Assembly (NCBI GenBank): GCA_030841965.1
Contig: JAUUSJ010000042.1
Coordinates: 1-28,938 of the forward strand
DNA: 28,938 nucleotides
Reading direction: 5' to 3'
Source: Blautia sp.
Lineage (GTDB): Bacteria > Bacillota > Clostridia > Lachnospirales > Lachnospiraceae
The notes beneath the pieces are model-generated. The model worked only from the letters and a program-made list of their open reading frames with translations. It was not told the DNA's origin and searched no databases. Shown piece by piece: positions 20,984 to 28,898 of the stretch (its first letter is position 1; each line of letters begins with the position of its first letter). A program made the position numbers and the translations under genes.

Positions 20984-22549
20984 ATGGCGAAGTTAACTGG
21001 AGATGCATTTGTAAAACATGTTATTTCTTGTGCTGGAAAATCAAGACAGTGGGTAGCGAATAATTCACATCAGGCAGCCATGCGTGAGGCATGGTGTGCA
21101 GATACAGTCACAGCAATTTTATCTACAGCTGGGTGGACAGAGTATAAAACAGGCAACTTTGCAGGCTCTGGACAACTTAGGGCTTGGGCGATTAATAAGC
21201 AGAAGAATTTAACTTGTATTCCATGGCCAGATTCTAAAAACACAACTCCGAAACCAGGATGGATTATCAGCTGGGCGAATAATGGTGTTTCTTTTACATC
21301 CACAAGTGGAGGACATGTTGGTTTTGTGGTTGGTTCAAAAGGAAATCAGATACGTGTCATAGACGGAAACTCGGGTGCCCAAACGATAAGAGACCATTGG
21401 CGGGTGCCAACTTCCAGAAGTAGCGGAGGAAGATTTTATTATGTTATTGGTCCCTGGATGGAGGGTGCTTCTGGGTCTACTACGGATGACAATTCATCTT
21501 CCACCTCTTATGAACAGGTAGAATTTAACTATAAAGATGATGTCCCTAAAAAAGGAGCAAGGATACATTATCTTTCTGATGTGGTTGATTCGGAGATGGA
21601 TGCAAAGCTTCAAGCCATGGCGCAATTGCTAAAACTAAATAGAGAAGTAGAAACAATTGAATTTACTACGATGGCAGATCCCGACCTATATGCAGGGGCG
21701 ATGATACGAATTGTGCAAAAATCAAAAAAGATTTCTGGTGATTATATGATTGATGAAATTAATTTTGATGGGATAGGGAGCGGAACGAAGATGGCGATTA
21801 AGGCTCACAAAAAAGCTAACTGGGATTCTAAATTTGCAAAAGATACAAGTGGAACCATTAAAGGAGATAGGTTTTCAGATTCGACAGATAGCTCAAGCAG
21901 TTCCAATTCCTCTGGAACATCCAATAAGGATTCTAAAGCAAAGGGAAAAATCATTGGAATTAATCCAGGACATCCTGGTATGAGTGGAACAGAAGCTTCT
22001 TCTCCAGTGGCATCTGCGGCAGTGCAAAAACAAAAATGTACGTCTGGATTCGAGGGAGAGGCAAAATTAAATCTGGCAATTTCAAAACAAGTCAAGAAAG
22101 CGTTAGAAGAAAAAGGCTATACAGTAGTCATGACTCGAACGACAAACCAATGCTCCCTTTCTAACAAAGAGAGAGCACAATATATGAACAATAAGAATTG
22201 CGAAGTCGCTGTGTCAATTCACTGTGATGATTCAGTTGGAGGAGGAAAGGGAGCGTATATTATGGCTCCTACCAAAAGCAATCCTGCGTTAAGTGATTCT
22301 CTAGTAACGAAATGCAGAAAATTAGGAGATTGTATTATAGACGGCGTTAAAAAAGCGGGATGTGATACAAAGCAGAGCATGGATAGAAACGACTTGACAG
22401 GAATCAATTGGACAAAAATTCCAGCCATTTATATTGAATGTGGAAATAATCAAGTGCCCTCTGACGCTGCCAATATAAGGAAAGAGGCGTATCAGGCAAA
22501 GCTTGGAAAAGGGATTGCAAATGGAATACATAACTATATAAATGGATAA
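20984..22549 (+). CDS. Baseplate hub part 2: CHAP-like domain, gpD C-terminal region and N-acetylmuramoyl-L-alanine amidase
   Basis: ATG 20984 is preferred over GTG 20975 because AGGTGA at 20973-20978 is then correctly spaced; the product has 521 residues. Residues ~1-160 form a CHAP/NlpC-like peptidase (Cys38, His111, Asp128/Asn129). Residues ~188-276 match the C-terminal domain of gpD hubs: 'LQAMAQLLKLNREVETIEFTTMADPDLYAGAMIRI' followed by 'ISGDYMIDEINFDG'. Residues ~321-521 are an Amidase_3 domain with zinc ligands His330, Glu359 and His413 and catalytic Glu485. Ser/Asp-rich linkers join the parts. The two peptidoglycan enzymes would open the wall beneath the baseplate during infection. 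All catalytic residues look intact. Confidence 0.85.
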   Translation: MAKLTGDAFVKHVISCAGKSRQWVANNSHQAAMREAWCADTVTAILSTAGWTEYKTGNFAGSGQLRAWAINKQKNLTCIPWPDSKNTTPKPGWIISWANNGVSFTSTSGGHVGFVVGSKGNQIRVIDGNSGAQTIRDHWRVPTSRSSGGRFYYVIGPWMEGASGSTTDDNSSSTSYEQVEFNYKDDVPKKGARIHYLSDVVDSEMDAKLQAMAQLLKLNREVETIEFTTMADPDLYAGAMIRIVQKSKKISGDYMIDEINFDGIGSGTKMAIKAHKKANWDSKFAKDTSGTIKGDRFSDSTDSSSSSNSSGTSNKDSKAKGKIIGINPGHPGMSGTEASSPVASAAVQKQKCTSGFEGEAKLNLAISKQVKKALEEKGYTVVMTRTTNQCSLSNKERAQYMNNKNCEVAVSIHCDDSVGGGKGAYIMAPTKSNPALSDSLVTKCRKLGDCIIDGVKKAGCDTKQSMDRNDLTGINWTKIPAIYIECGNNQVPSDAANIRKEAYQAKLGKGIANGIHNYING

Positions 22550-22567
22550 ATGGATAGAGGTGAGCAG

Positions 22568-22996
22568 ATGGCGAGAAATGAACTTAGAATAGCGAGACTT
22601 ATAGAAATTGATTACGAGAAAGGATACGGCAAGGTTGTGTTTGAAAACCTTGGTATGCTAGAAATAACGATTCCTTTTTGTAATCCGAATCTGACATTAT
22701 ATCCTAATATAGGAGATTTGGTGTTAGTGGGCTATACTTTTGACAATCAAGCATTTATTTTTGGTCATTTTTATAATGATAACCTTATTCCTGGTCTCAA
22801 AGAAGAAAGATATAGAGTATTGGAGCTTGGAAATGTTTTAGGAGAAAGTCGGATTGTATATGACACAGAAAAGAATGTTATTACACTCGGCTCTCCAACA
22901 GAAACGATAGAGTTTGATGGGTGCTTAAGTGAAATAATTGAATTTTGGAAAGAAAACAAGGAAAAAATAGAAAGCTGGAAGGAGTCGGGAGGATGA
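22568..22996 (+). CDS. Baseplate assembly/spike protein gpV-like
   Basis: The 142-residue protein has the OB-fold of P2 gpV/T4 gp5 N-terminal domains. Visible segments are 'RIARLIEIDYEKGYGKVVFEN', 'IPFCNPNLTLYPNIGDLVLVGYTFDNQAFIFGHF' and a C-terminal segment with the 'ESRIVYDTEKNVITLGSPTETIEFDG' strands of a short spike. ATG 22568 is preferred to 22550 because GAGG at 22557-22560 is then correctly spaced. It lies directly after the hub genes. The spike is shorter than P2 gpV (~211 residues), so a separate tip protein may exist or the spike is blunt. Confidence 0.82.
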   Translation: MARNELRIARLIEIDYEKGYGKVVFENLGMLEITIPFCNPNLTLYPNIGDLVLVGYTFDNQAFIFGHFYNDNLIPGLKEERYRVLELGNVLGESRIVYDTEKNVITLGSPTETIEFDGCLSEIIEFWKENKEKIESWKESGG

Positions 22997-23550
22997 ATAC
23001 AAAAGTAAATGTTACAAATGATTATGTCGATATGATTCCAGAATCGAAAAAAGCCAATACTTCCTTGTATGCCACGGGTGGAAAAAGAATTATGGGAGCA
23101 TTTGGAAATACCAAAAATCATGTTTATTTTCAAATTCGTAGCACAGACCAAGACGCTAATCCAGACCGTTTTATGCTTATGGCAGAGGTTTTTGTATGGC
23201 AAGAATATTCACGCTCTCAGGAAGCCAATTATTCTGAACATGCAAGAGTAGGCAAAAAGGCACGTTCGGAGTATACCAATGATACTCTGGATGAAATTAC
23301 ATTAAGTATTACATTATTCCAGAGTGTTGGCGGATATCAATACGACAAAGACCGAACCGTGTGGAAACAAAAAGCGGATTTAGAGAAATTCTTAAAAGAT
23401 AGAATAAGTGGTTATCTTATTTTGGGCGGGCATAAAGTTTCTAATTCAAAGTTTGTACTGACAAAGATATCGGAAAGCAGTGCCACATGGGGAGCCTTGG
23501 GAGAACCGCTTACTATGGATTTAGATGTGAGCTTTAAGGAGTATTTTTAA
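22993..23550 (+). CDS. Tail protein gpU-like
   Basis: The 185-residue protein resembles P2 gpU. The characteristic segment is 'HARVGKKARSEYTNDTLDEITLSITLFQSVGG', followed by 'LEKFLKDRISGYLILGGHKVSNSKFVLTKISES' and 'LTMDLDVSFKEYF', which match the family's order (parent substrate strand, helix, closing beta strands). ATG 22993 uses AAGGAG at 22979-22984, and its ATGA overlaps the gpV stop. An ~80-residue N-terminal extension precedes the gpU core. In P2 this gene lies between T and X; here it follows V, a rearranged order. Confidence 0.75.
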   Translation: MNTKVNVTNDYVDMIPESKKANTSLYATGGKRIMGAFGNTKNHVYFQIRSTDQDANPDRFMLMAEVFVWQEYSRSQEANYSEHARVGKKARSEYTNDTLDEITLSITLFQSVGGYQYDKDRTVWKQKADLEKFLKDRISGYLILGGHKVSNSKFVLTKISESSATWGALGEPLTMDLDVSFKEYF

Positions 23551-23933
23551 TGGCTAGTTTAAAGATGAATGGAAAGGTATCTGCTCTATTAATGCAGCGG
23601 GTAAAAAATTTGCTAGAGACACCACGAGGAACTTGTCCCTGCATGAGAGGGTTCGGTATTAGTCCAGATTTAATTGATAAACCTATGACGCAAAATAAGA
23701 CTTTATATCTTATGGATATATCAGAGCAGTTTGCTCTGTATATACCAGAAGTTTCGGCGGAGGCTGTACATGTTAAGAGTGATGTAGACGGACAAATGCA
23801 ATGGGAAGTTACAATATCTGAGATTACAGCAAAGAATGCAAACAATACAGAAGAAGCAAAAAGATGGGAGGCGTATGAAGATGACACAGATACAGGACGA
23901 AATGATTACTACTCTTCTGACTTCTACATCTGA
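23550..23933 (+). CDS. Baseplate wedge protein, gp25/gpW-like
   Basis: The 127-residue product has the gp25-type signature near the N-terminus ('TPRGTCPCMRGFGISPDLIDKP', where the family has a Gly-Arg-Pro-type loop before the fold). It also has 'ISEQFALYIPEVSAEAVHV', typical of T4 gp25/P2 gpW, which joins the inner baseplate to the sheath. It is immediately followed by gpJ, the usual partner. Its C-terminal end overlaps the start of J by about 50 bases. An Asp/Glu/Tyr-rich C-terminal tail is present. Confidence 0.8.
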   Translation: MASLKMNGKVSALLMQRVKNLLETPRGTCPCMRGFGISPDLIDKPMTQNKTLYLMDISEQFALYIPEVSAEAVHVKSDVDGQMQWEVTISEITAKNANNTEEAKRWEAYEDDTDTGRNDYYSSDFYI

Positions 23934-25092
23934 TTTGCCAGAGGTTGATTTTATTGATGGATTGACTCATAGCATCGTCTATGAGCAGATGGTACAACAA
24001 TTCAAAGACAAATATTATGAGATTAGAGGAGTTGTGCCAGAGATAGAGGCTGGAAGCGATGTAGATATTTGCTTACATGTAATGTCTCAAAATGTTTATC
24101 AGGCTCTCGCTTATTTGGATTCGGCTGCCAAGATGAATCTTTTAAAATATAGCATGGAGGGGTATTTAGATAATTTAGGTGCCCTAAGAAGTGTTGCTCG
24201 TGTAGAAGCATCCCCATCTCTTTGTATTATTCGATTCACGTTAAATGATACCTATGATTTTGATGTAGAGATACCGCTTGGAACAGGAGTGAAAACGCAA
24301 GAGCGAGAATGGATATGGTATACGGATGAATCTATCATCATAAAGGCTGGGGAATTGTATGGAGAAGTACAGGCAACATGCGATACAGTAGGTGAACTTA
24401 CGAATAATATTGCAATTGGAGAAATTAATACATTAGTTCAAAACGTTACCTATGTTTCACATGCGGAAAATATTACGGATACAGGAGCAGGGGCAGATAT
24501 CCAGGGAGATGATGTGTTTCGAGAGCGTATCTTTTTAAGACCAACCTCATATTCTGTTGCGGGTCCAGAGGATGCGTATAAGTATTGGACTCTTACATAT
24601 TCTGCCGCAATAGACCACTGCATTATTATGACGCATGACCATAATTATACAGAAAGTTTTCGTCCAGAACCAGGAGAAGTCTATATCTTTGTGTCACTCT
24701 CGGACGATTCTGAGCCGACAGAAGATTTTTTATTAGGTTTAGAAGAGTTTTTGGATGATGATACAAAACGCCCTTTGACAGATTGGGTACATGCAAGAGC
24801 TTTACAAAAAGAGAAATTCGATATCGATTTTACGTATTTCTATATCGAGAATGCGACATATACAGCGGAAAATATCCAGGACGTGGTGCAGGATGCGGTG
24901 GAGCGATATATAGAATGGCAGACAGGACAATTAGGGAGAGATATTAATCCTCAGAAGTTGATATCCTTTTTATTGCAAACAGATGTTATAAAAAGAGTGG
25001 ATGTGAGAAAGCCAAGCTATAAAATAGTAGAACAAATTCCGCAGGCGGTAGGAGAAATCAATATGGAAAATGGAGGTGTGGAAATTGAGTAA
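23881..25092 (+). CDS. Baseplate J protein
   Basis: The 403-residue protein (from ATG 23881; GGAGG at 23867-23871 is nine bases away) belongs to the Baseplate_J/gp47 family. It contains 'EIPLGTGVKTQEREWIWYTDE' and 'VQATCDTVGELTNNIAIGEINTLVQNVTYV', then the diagnostic 'NITDTGAGADIQGDDVFRERIF' run (about residues 196-217 here). The rest has the usual alternating strands and helices. J forms the wedge ring that links the hub to the tail fibres. The 3' end overlaps the gpI start by 8 bases. An alternative ATG at 23875 would be only 3 bases from the ribosome binding site. Confidence 0.92.
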   Translation: MTQIQDEMITTLLTSTSDLPEVDFIDGLTHSIVYEQMVQQFKDKYYEIRGVVPEIEAGSDVDICLHVMSQNVYQALAYLDSAAKMNLLKYSMEGYLDNLGALRSVARVEASPSLCIIRFTLNDTYDFDVEIPLGTGVKTQEREWIWYTDESIIIKAGELYGEVQATCDTVGELTNNIAIGEINTLVQNVTYVSHAENITDTGAGADIQGDDVFRERIFLRPTSYSVAGPEDAYKYWTLTYSAAIDHCIIMTHDHNYTESFRPEPGEVYIFVSLSDDSEPTEDFLLGLEEFLDDDTKRPLTDWVHARALQKEKFDIDFTYFYIENATYTAENIQDVVQDAVERYIEWQTGQLGRDINPQKLISFLLQTDVIKRVDVRKPSYKIVEQIPQAVGEINMENGGVEIE

Positions 25093-26095
25093 AAAAGACG
25101 AATCTCTCTGGGAGTCGCAAAAGATTGACGAGATGGATATCACGGAAATTAAAAGTAATCCTAGAGCGATGATGAGACAGTTTCCACCGAACTTTAAGGA
25201 TGATGCAGAGCTTAGAGCGATGTGTTATGCAATGGAGGAGCAAAAAGAGCGGCGAACAGAGTTAGCTAAGGATATAATGTTTTACTGCATGATTGATGAA
25301 GTATCGGAGAAAGTGTTAGATTATTTAGCACCAGAGTTTCGCGTTGCTTTTTATTCCAAGGCTTTTCCCATTGAGAAAAAAAGAGAATTGATTAAAAATG
25401 CGTTTGTTTTTTGGTCGAAAATCGGAACCCCACGAGCTGTAAAAGATTCGTTGGAGATTTTGCTTGAAAATTTACGAGTTTACGAATGGTTTGATTATGC
25501 TGGATTAGTTGGAAATAAAGGACAAACGAAAAAGGCTGCGACTTGGAATGACGTAAAAACTATTACTTGGAGTTCTCTCAGATTGGGGAAAGCGACATGG
25601 GATGGATTTTCTCAGATAATCAGAGGAAGACCGTATCACTACAAATTGAAAACAAGCACAGTAGGGATTGATGAGGAAATACTCCCTTGGATTAACAGAA
25701 TTTTGTGGACGGTAAAACGAGCCAGTGCAGTATTAGAGAGCATTATAATTGAATTAACGACAGAGGGAGCCATATATTTTGGCTCCCTTTTACATGAAAA
25801 AACATCAAAGACAGTATGGGTAGACGAACATCCGACAAGATTTGGTCATACAAACAATTTGTATTTTGGTTCGTTTTTGCACGAAAAACAAGTAGAAACG
25901 ATATGGGTAGATGGACATACAAGACAATTTAATCATATTGCGGATATGCATATTGGTTCTTTTGTTCATCAAAAAGATATAGAAACTTTGTTAGTAGATG
26001 GATATCACAAAAACTTTGCACATAGCAATCATATTTATCATGGAATTATAAACCATGAAGTTAGTAAAGAGTATTTGTATAATCAAGGAGGATAA
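25085..26095 (+). CDS. Tail protein gpI-like with C-terminal 29-residue repeats
   Basis: The 336-residue protein starts at TTG 25085, six bases after GGAGGTG; this beats ATG 25070, which would lie inside that site. Residues ~1-150 match P2 gpI ('LDYLAPEFRVAFYSKAFPIEKKRELIKNAFVFWSKIGTPRAV'). gpI proteins join the wedge to the fibres. The C-terminal third is a run of near-identical 29-residue repeats (see repeat entry) and is absent from ordinary gpI. Position after J and before the fibre genes agrees. The repeat-bearing tail probably forms an extended fibre or chaperone platform. Confidence 0.8.
   Translation: MSKKDESLWESQKIDEMDITEIKSNPRAMMRQFPPNFKDDAELRAMCYAMEEQKERRTELAKDIMFYCMIDEVSEKVLDYLAPEFRVAFYSKAFPIEKKRELIKNAFVFWSKIGTPRAVKDSLEILLENLRVYEWFDYAGLVGNKGQTKKAATWNDVKTITWSSLRLGKATWDGFSQIIRGRPYHYKLKTSTVGIDEEILPWINRILWTVKRASAVLESIIIELTTEGAIYFGSLLHEKTSKTVWVDEHPTRFGHTNNLYFGSFLHEKQVETIWVDGHTRQFNHIADMHIGSFVHQKDIETLLVDGYHKNFAHSNHIYHGIINHEVSKEYLYNQGG
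25775..26035 (+). repeat. Three 29-residue protein repeats in gpI tail
   Basis: Three consecutive 29-residue units follow the pattern [YH]-x-GS-x-x-H-[EQ]-K-x(3)-T-x-x-V-D-x-H-like spacing, ending in F-x-H. A fourth partial copy begins at 26036. Repeated GSLLHEK / GSFLHEK / GSFVHQK and VDEHP / VDGHT / VDGYH make the period visible by eye. A beta-solenoid or stacked fold is possible. Confidence 0.85.
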
Positions 26096-26096
26096 A

Positions 26097-26264
26097 ATGA
26101 AGTATACGAATAATTATAATCTGCAAAAACCAGAGGGAATGGATGAGATTGATATAAGAAATTTAAATCAAAATGCAGATAAAATAGACGAATTATTGTT
26201 TGAGCTAAAACAGGACGTAGAAACGATAAAAGCACAGACAAAGAATTTGATACCACAAAAATAG
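26097..26264 (+). CDS. Small tail-fibre-associated protein
   Basis: The 55-residue product begins 'KYTNNYNLQKPEGMDEIDIRNLNQNADKIDELL'. This sequence type is common at the N-terminus of Firmicutes phage fibre and host-specificity proteins ('YnLkKPe..D..dI..lN.NadkID'). It stands alone here, with an AAGGAGGA ribosome binding site, so it may be a fibre-attachment or assembly helper. ATG 26097 is preferred over an upstream in-frame ATG at 26055 inside the gpI gene. Confidence 0.65.
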   Translation: MKYTNNYNLQKPEGMDEIDIRNLNQNADKIDELLFELKQDVETIKAQTKNLIPQK

Positions 26265-26281
26265 AAAAGGGGAATGACCAT

Positions 26282-27214
26282 ATGGCAATTACAAATGTAA
26301 AGTTGACAACATTAGGAATTGCGCTACAAGCCAAGGTGGAGATGGGCGACCGTTTGGAGCTGACTCGTATTGTTGTGGGAACTGGCGTACATGATGAGAC
26401 GGATTATTCCGATGTCACTGATGTCTTGGAGCCAGTATTAGATTTGCCCATCCAGAAGATAGAAAATGTAGACAGTATGGTAAGAGTAAGTACTAGCTTC
26501 GATAATAGAGACGTAGAAAAAGGCTTCTTTTATCGTGAGGTCGGACTTTATGCAAAAGATTTAGATTATGATGAGGGCGAGATACTTTTTATTTACGGTA
26601 ATGCAGGAGAACACCCAGACTTTGTGCCCAGTGTGTCATCTCAAATCATAGAAAAGGAAATCAATATTAATATTGTCATTGGAAATGCAGAAAATGTGAC
26701 AGCAAATATTGATGAAAATATGAGATTTATCACTCAAAAAGAGTTTGAAGAGCATAAAGAAGAAATAAAAAAAGAGTTTGGAAAAATCGCAGGAATATGT
26801 ATACCGACTAAGGTAGATATTACACTCTTTGAGCAACAGTGGCAAGAGGACAGCGATTTTTACATATATGAAATTAATCATAAACAAATAAAAGGAGGCG
26901 AGGAAGAAAATGAAATCAGACTTTTATTAAATGGAATTGCGCCGGCGCAAGTGCAAGCAATAAAAGGATTAACCTTTATCGGAGCGGAACAAAGTGAGGG
27001 AAAAATCTTACTTTATTCTTTAACGAAACCGCATACCGATATAAATGTTCGTTTATTGATTTATGGAGCGCAAAATGTGGATATATCAGGTGATGACATG
27101 TCTTTACAGCAACAGATTGAAGCAATCAAGGAAGATTTGGCTAATAACTATCTAAGTGGTAGCCAAATCGCTGATGTTGTCGAAAGGTATGACAATATTA
27201 AATCACAAGTATAA
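26282..27214 (+). CDS. Tail fibre protein with phage tail-collar N-terminal domain
   Basis: The 310-residue protein has an N-terminal ~150-residue domain typical of P2 gpH-type fibres ('NVKLTTLGIALQAKVEMGDRLELTRIVVGTG', 'DNRDVEKGFFYREVGLYAKDLDYDEGEILFIYGNAGEHPDFVP'), which attaches the fibre to the baseplate. The rest is a short shaft and a beta-rich segment, without the long collagen-like shaft of many fibres. It is thus probably a short fibre or one of several fibre subunits. AAAAGGGG upstream. Confidence 0.82.
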   Translation: MAITNVKLTTLGIALQAKVEMGDRLELTRIVVGTGVHDETDYSDVTDVLEPVLDLPIQKIENVDSMVRVSTSFDNRDVEKGFFYREVGLYAKDLDYDEGEILFIYGNAGEHPDFVPSVSSQIIEKEININIVIGNAENVTANIDENMRFITQKEFEEHKEEIKKEFGKIAGICIPTKVDITLFEQQWQEDSDFYIYEINHKQIKGGEEENEIRLLLNGIAPAQVQAIKGLTFIGAEQSEGKILLYSLTKPHTDINVRLLIYGAQNVDISGDDMSLQQQIEAIKEDLANNYLSGSQIADVVERYDNIKSQV

Positions 27215-27231
27215 GGAATAAGGAATAAGGA
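27211..27231. repeat. ATAAGGA three times in tandem
   Basis: Three exact ATAAGGA units cover the stop codon of the fibre gene and the ribosome binding site of the next gene (27241), ending in GGAGG. It is a short slippage-prone repeat that offers two extra Shine-Dalgarno-like sites. Confidence 0.9.
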
Positions 27232-27240
27232 GGTTTTGGC

Positions 27241-27465
27241 ATGGATGAAAACACAAAAGTAATAGGGATGACTCAAGCACAGCTGGAGGAGTTACTTACT
27301 AAAATCCTTACAGATATTAAGGATGCGAAAAATACGAGTGGCTCCGTAGACTTGAGCGAGTATCTGAAAAAAACAGATATTCATGAATTAACGAGTGAAG
27401 AAATCACGCAGATGTACGACAGATTAAAAACAGAAGTAAATACAGATAACACAGAAAATGCATAG
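27241..27465 (+). CDS. Small fibre-related protein
   Basis: The 74-residue acidic protein lies between two fibre genes. It has a helical N-terminal half ('TQAQLEELLTKILTDIKD') and a C-terminal segment 'LKKTDIHELTSEEITQMYDRLKTEV'. That segment resembles the C-terminal end of the following 312-residue fibre ('DKKVNTTDVTEITAADIEAMYTELKNA'). The shared tail suggests a common module, perhaps trimerisation or baseplate contact. No enzymatic motif. GGAGG precedes the ATG. Confidence 0.6.
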   Translation: MDENTKVIGMTQAQLEELLTKILTDIKDAKNTSGSVDLSEYLKKTDIHELTSEEITQMYDRLKTEVNTDNTENA

Positions 27466-27484
27466 TATAAGGAGGAAATAAATT

Positions 27485-28423
27485 ATGGCAACAGTACAAA
27501 ACTTATCAAATGAAGCAATTCAGAAAATCTTAGAAATTATCGTGGAGGAGACAGGGTTAAAGTTAGATAAAACCTTAAAAGGTACAGCGAATGGTCTTGC
27601 AGAGTTGGATGCAACAGGCAAGGTGCCAGCTGCCCAGCTACCTTCCTACGTTGATGACGTAGTAGAGGGTTATTTTTATAATTCTAAATTTTATGAAGAG
27701 TCTGCGCATACGACAGAGATTGCAGGCGAGACGAGCAAAATTTACATGGATTTGACAACAAATAAGATTTATCGCTGGTCTGGAACAGCATTTGCTGTTG
27801 TTAGCGATACACTTGCTCTAGGAGAGACATCTGCTACAGCATACAGAGGAGATAGAGGTAAAGCGGCTTACGACCATTCCCAGCTCACAAGTGGCAACCC
27901 ACACAAAGTAACCAAGACAGATGTAGGACTCGGGAATGTGGATAATAAATCTGCCGCTACTATCTTAGGAGAGATGACGGCTAAAAACGTTACCGATGCA
28001 TTAGGTTTTACGCCAGCTGGCAATCCTAGTGGCGGTACCGCTGGACAAGTACTTAAAAAGGGAAGCGACGGCAATATTGTCTGGGGTGCAGATAACGATA
28101 CAAAATACAGCCCTATGACAGGTGCAACAGCAAGTGCGGCAGGTAGCGCAGGACTTGTTCCAGCTCCAGCGGCAGGAGCTAATGCAAAATATTTAAGAGG
28201 AGACGGAACATGGGTAACTCCTCCTAATACTACTTATAGCACAGGTAATGCATCTACAGCTGGTATTACGAAACTTTATGCAGGCGCAGGTACCGCAACA
28301 GACGGCGCCATGACGCAAGCCGCTACAAAAACGGAGCTAGATAAAAAGGTAAATACAACGGATGTAACAGAGATTACTGCCGCTGATATTGAGGCAATGT
28401 ACACAGAGCTAAAGAACGCTTAA
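27485..28423 (+). CDS. Tail fibre protein with repeated shaft motifs
   Basis: The 312-residue protein starts with 'LSNEAIQKILEIIVEETGL', then has a shaft-like region ('GLAELDATGKVPAAQLPSYVDDVVE', 'AYDHSQLTSGNPHKVTKTDVGLGNVDNKSAAT'). It also carries the common fibre run 'AAGSAGLVPAPAAGANAKYLRGDGTWV'. 'HVTKxDVGLGNVDN' and 'LRGDGTW' are widespread phage fibre signatures. The fold is probably a trimeric beta shaft that contacts the host surface. The C-terminus ends in 'TEITAADIEAMYTELKNA', shared with the 74-residue neighbour. AAGGAGG upstream. Confidence 0.85.
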   Translation: MATVQNLSNEAIQKILEIIVEETGLKLDKTLKGTANGLAELDATGKVPAAQLPSYVDDVVEGYFYNSKFYEESAHTTEIAGETSKIYMDLTTNKIYRWSGTAFAVVSDTLALGETSATAYRGDRGKAAYDHSQLTSGNPHKVTKTDVGLGNVDNKSAATILGEMTAKNVTDALGFTPAGNPSGGTAGQVLKKGSDGNIVWGADNDTKYSPMTGATASAAGSAGLVPAPAAGANAKYLRGDGTWVTPPNTTYSTGNASTAGITKLYAGAGTATDGAMTQAATKTELDKKVNTTDVTEITAADIEAMYTELKNA

Positions 28424-28453
28424 GATTTTTATGTAAAGGAGGGAATCTCCAAA

Positions 28454-28897
28454 ATGAATAATTTAGTAAATGAAGCAATTAAAAAGATACTAAGCTTAAT
28501 TGTCGGAATAGAAAACAAATGCAAAGTGATGCAAGGGGCTACCTCTTCTGCCGCAGGAAAGGCTGGACTCGTTCCAGCCCCTTCCGCTGGTAACGTAGAG
28601 AGGTATTTAAGAGCGGATGGAACATGGGTAAATCCTAGAGCACATCAAACGGTGGAAGTTACTCTGGCTCCTGGCAGTTGGACGGCACAAAATGGAGCTT
28701 ACGTATACAATATTAATAATAGCGGTATTACAGCAACTAACGATATTGTAATTATACCGAAGTATCCAGTTAGTACAGCATTAAAGAAGCTAGACATTAC
28801 TAATATTACACAGGCGGCTGGAAAATTGACATTAACATCGAGTGTAAAGCCAGATGCGAATATAGCAATCACAATGCACATATATAAGGAGGGATAA
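28454..28897 (+). CDS. Short tail fibre/tip protein
   Basis: The 147-residue protein looks like a shortened relative of the preceding fibre. It opens with 'NLVNEAIKKILSLIV' and then has 'AAGKAGLVPAPSAGNVERYLRADGTWV', the same run as the 312-residue fibre. Its C-terminal ~80 residues form a beta-rich domain ('TVEVTLAPGSWTAQNGAYVYNIN' and a closing 'ANIAITMHIYKE'), a likely receptor-binding or adhesin tip. AAGGAGGG precedes the ATG. Confidence 0.75.
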   Translation: MNNLVNEAIKKILSLIVGIENKCKVMQGATSSAAGKAGLVPAPSAGNVERYLRADGTWVNPRAHQTVEVTLAPGSWTAQNGAYVYNINNSGITATNDIVIIPKYPVSTALKKLDITNITQAAGKLTLTSSVKPDANIAITMHIYKEG

Positions 28898-28898
28898 A

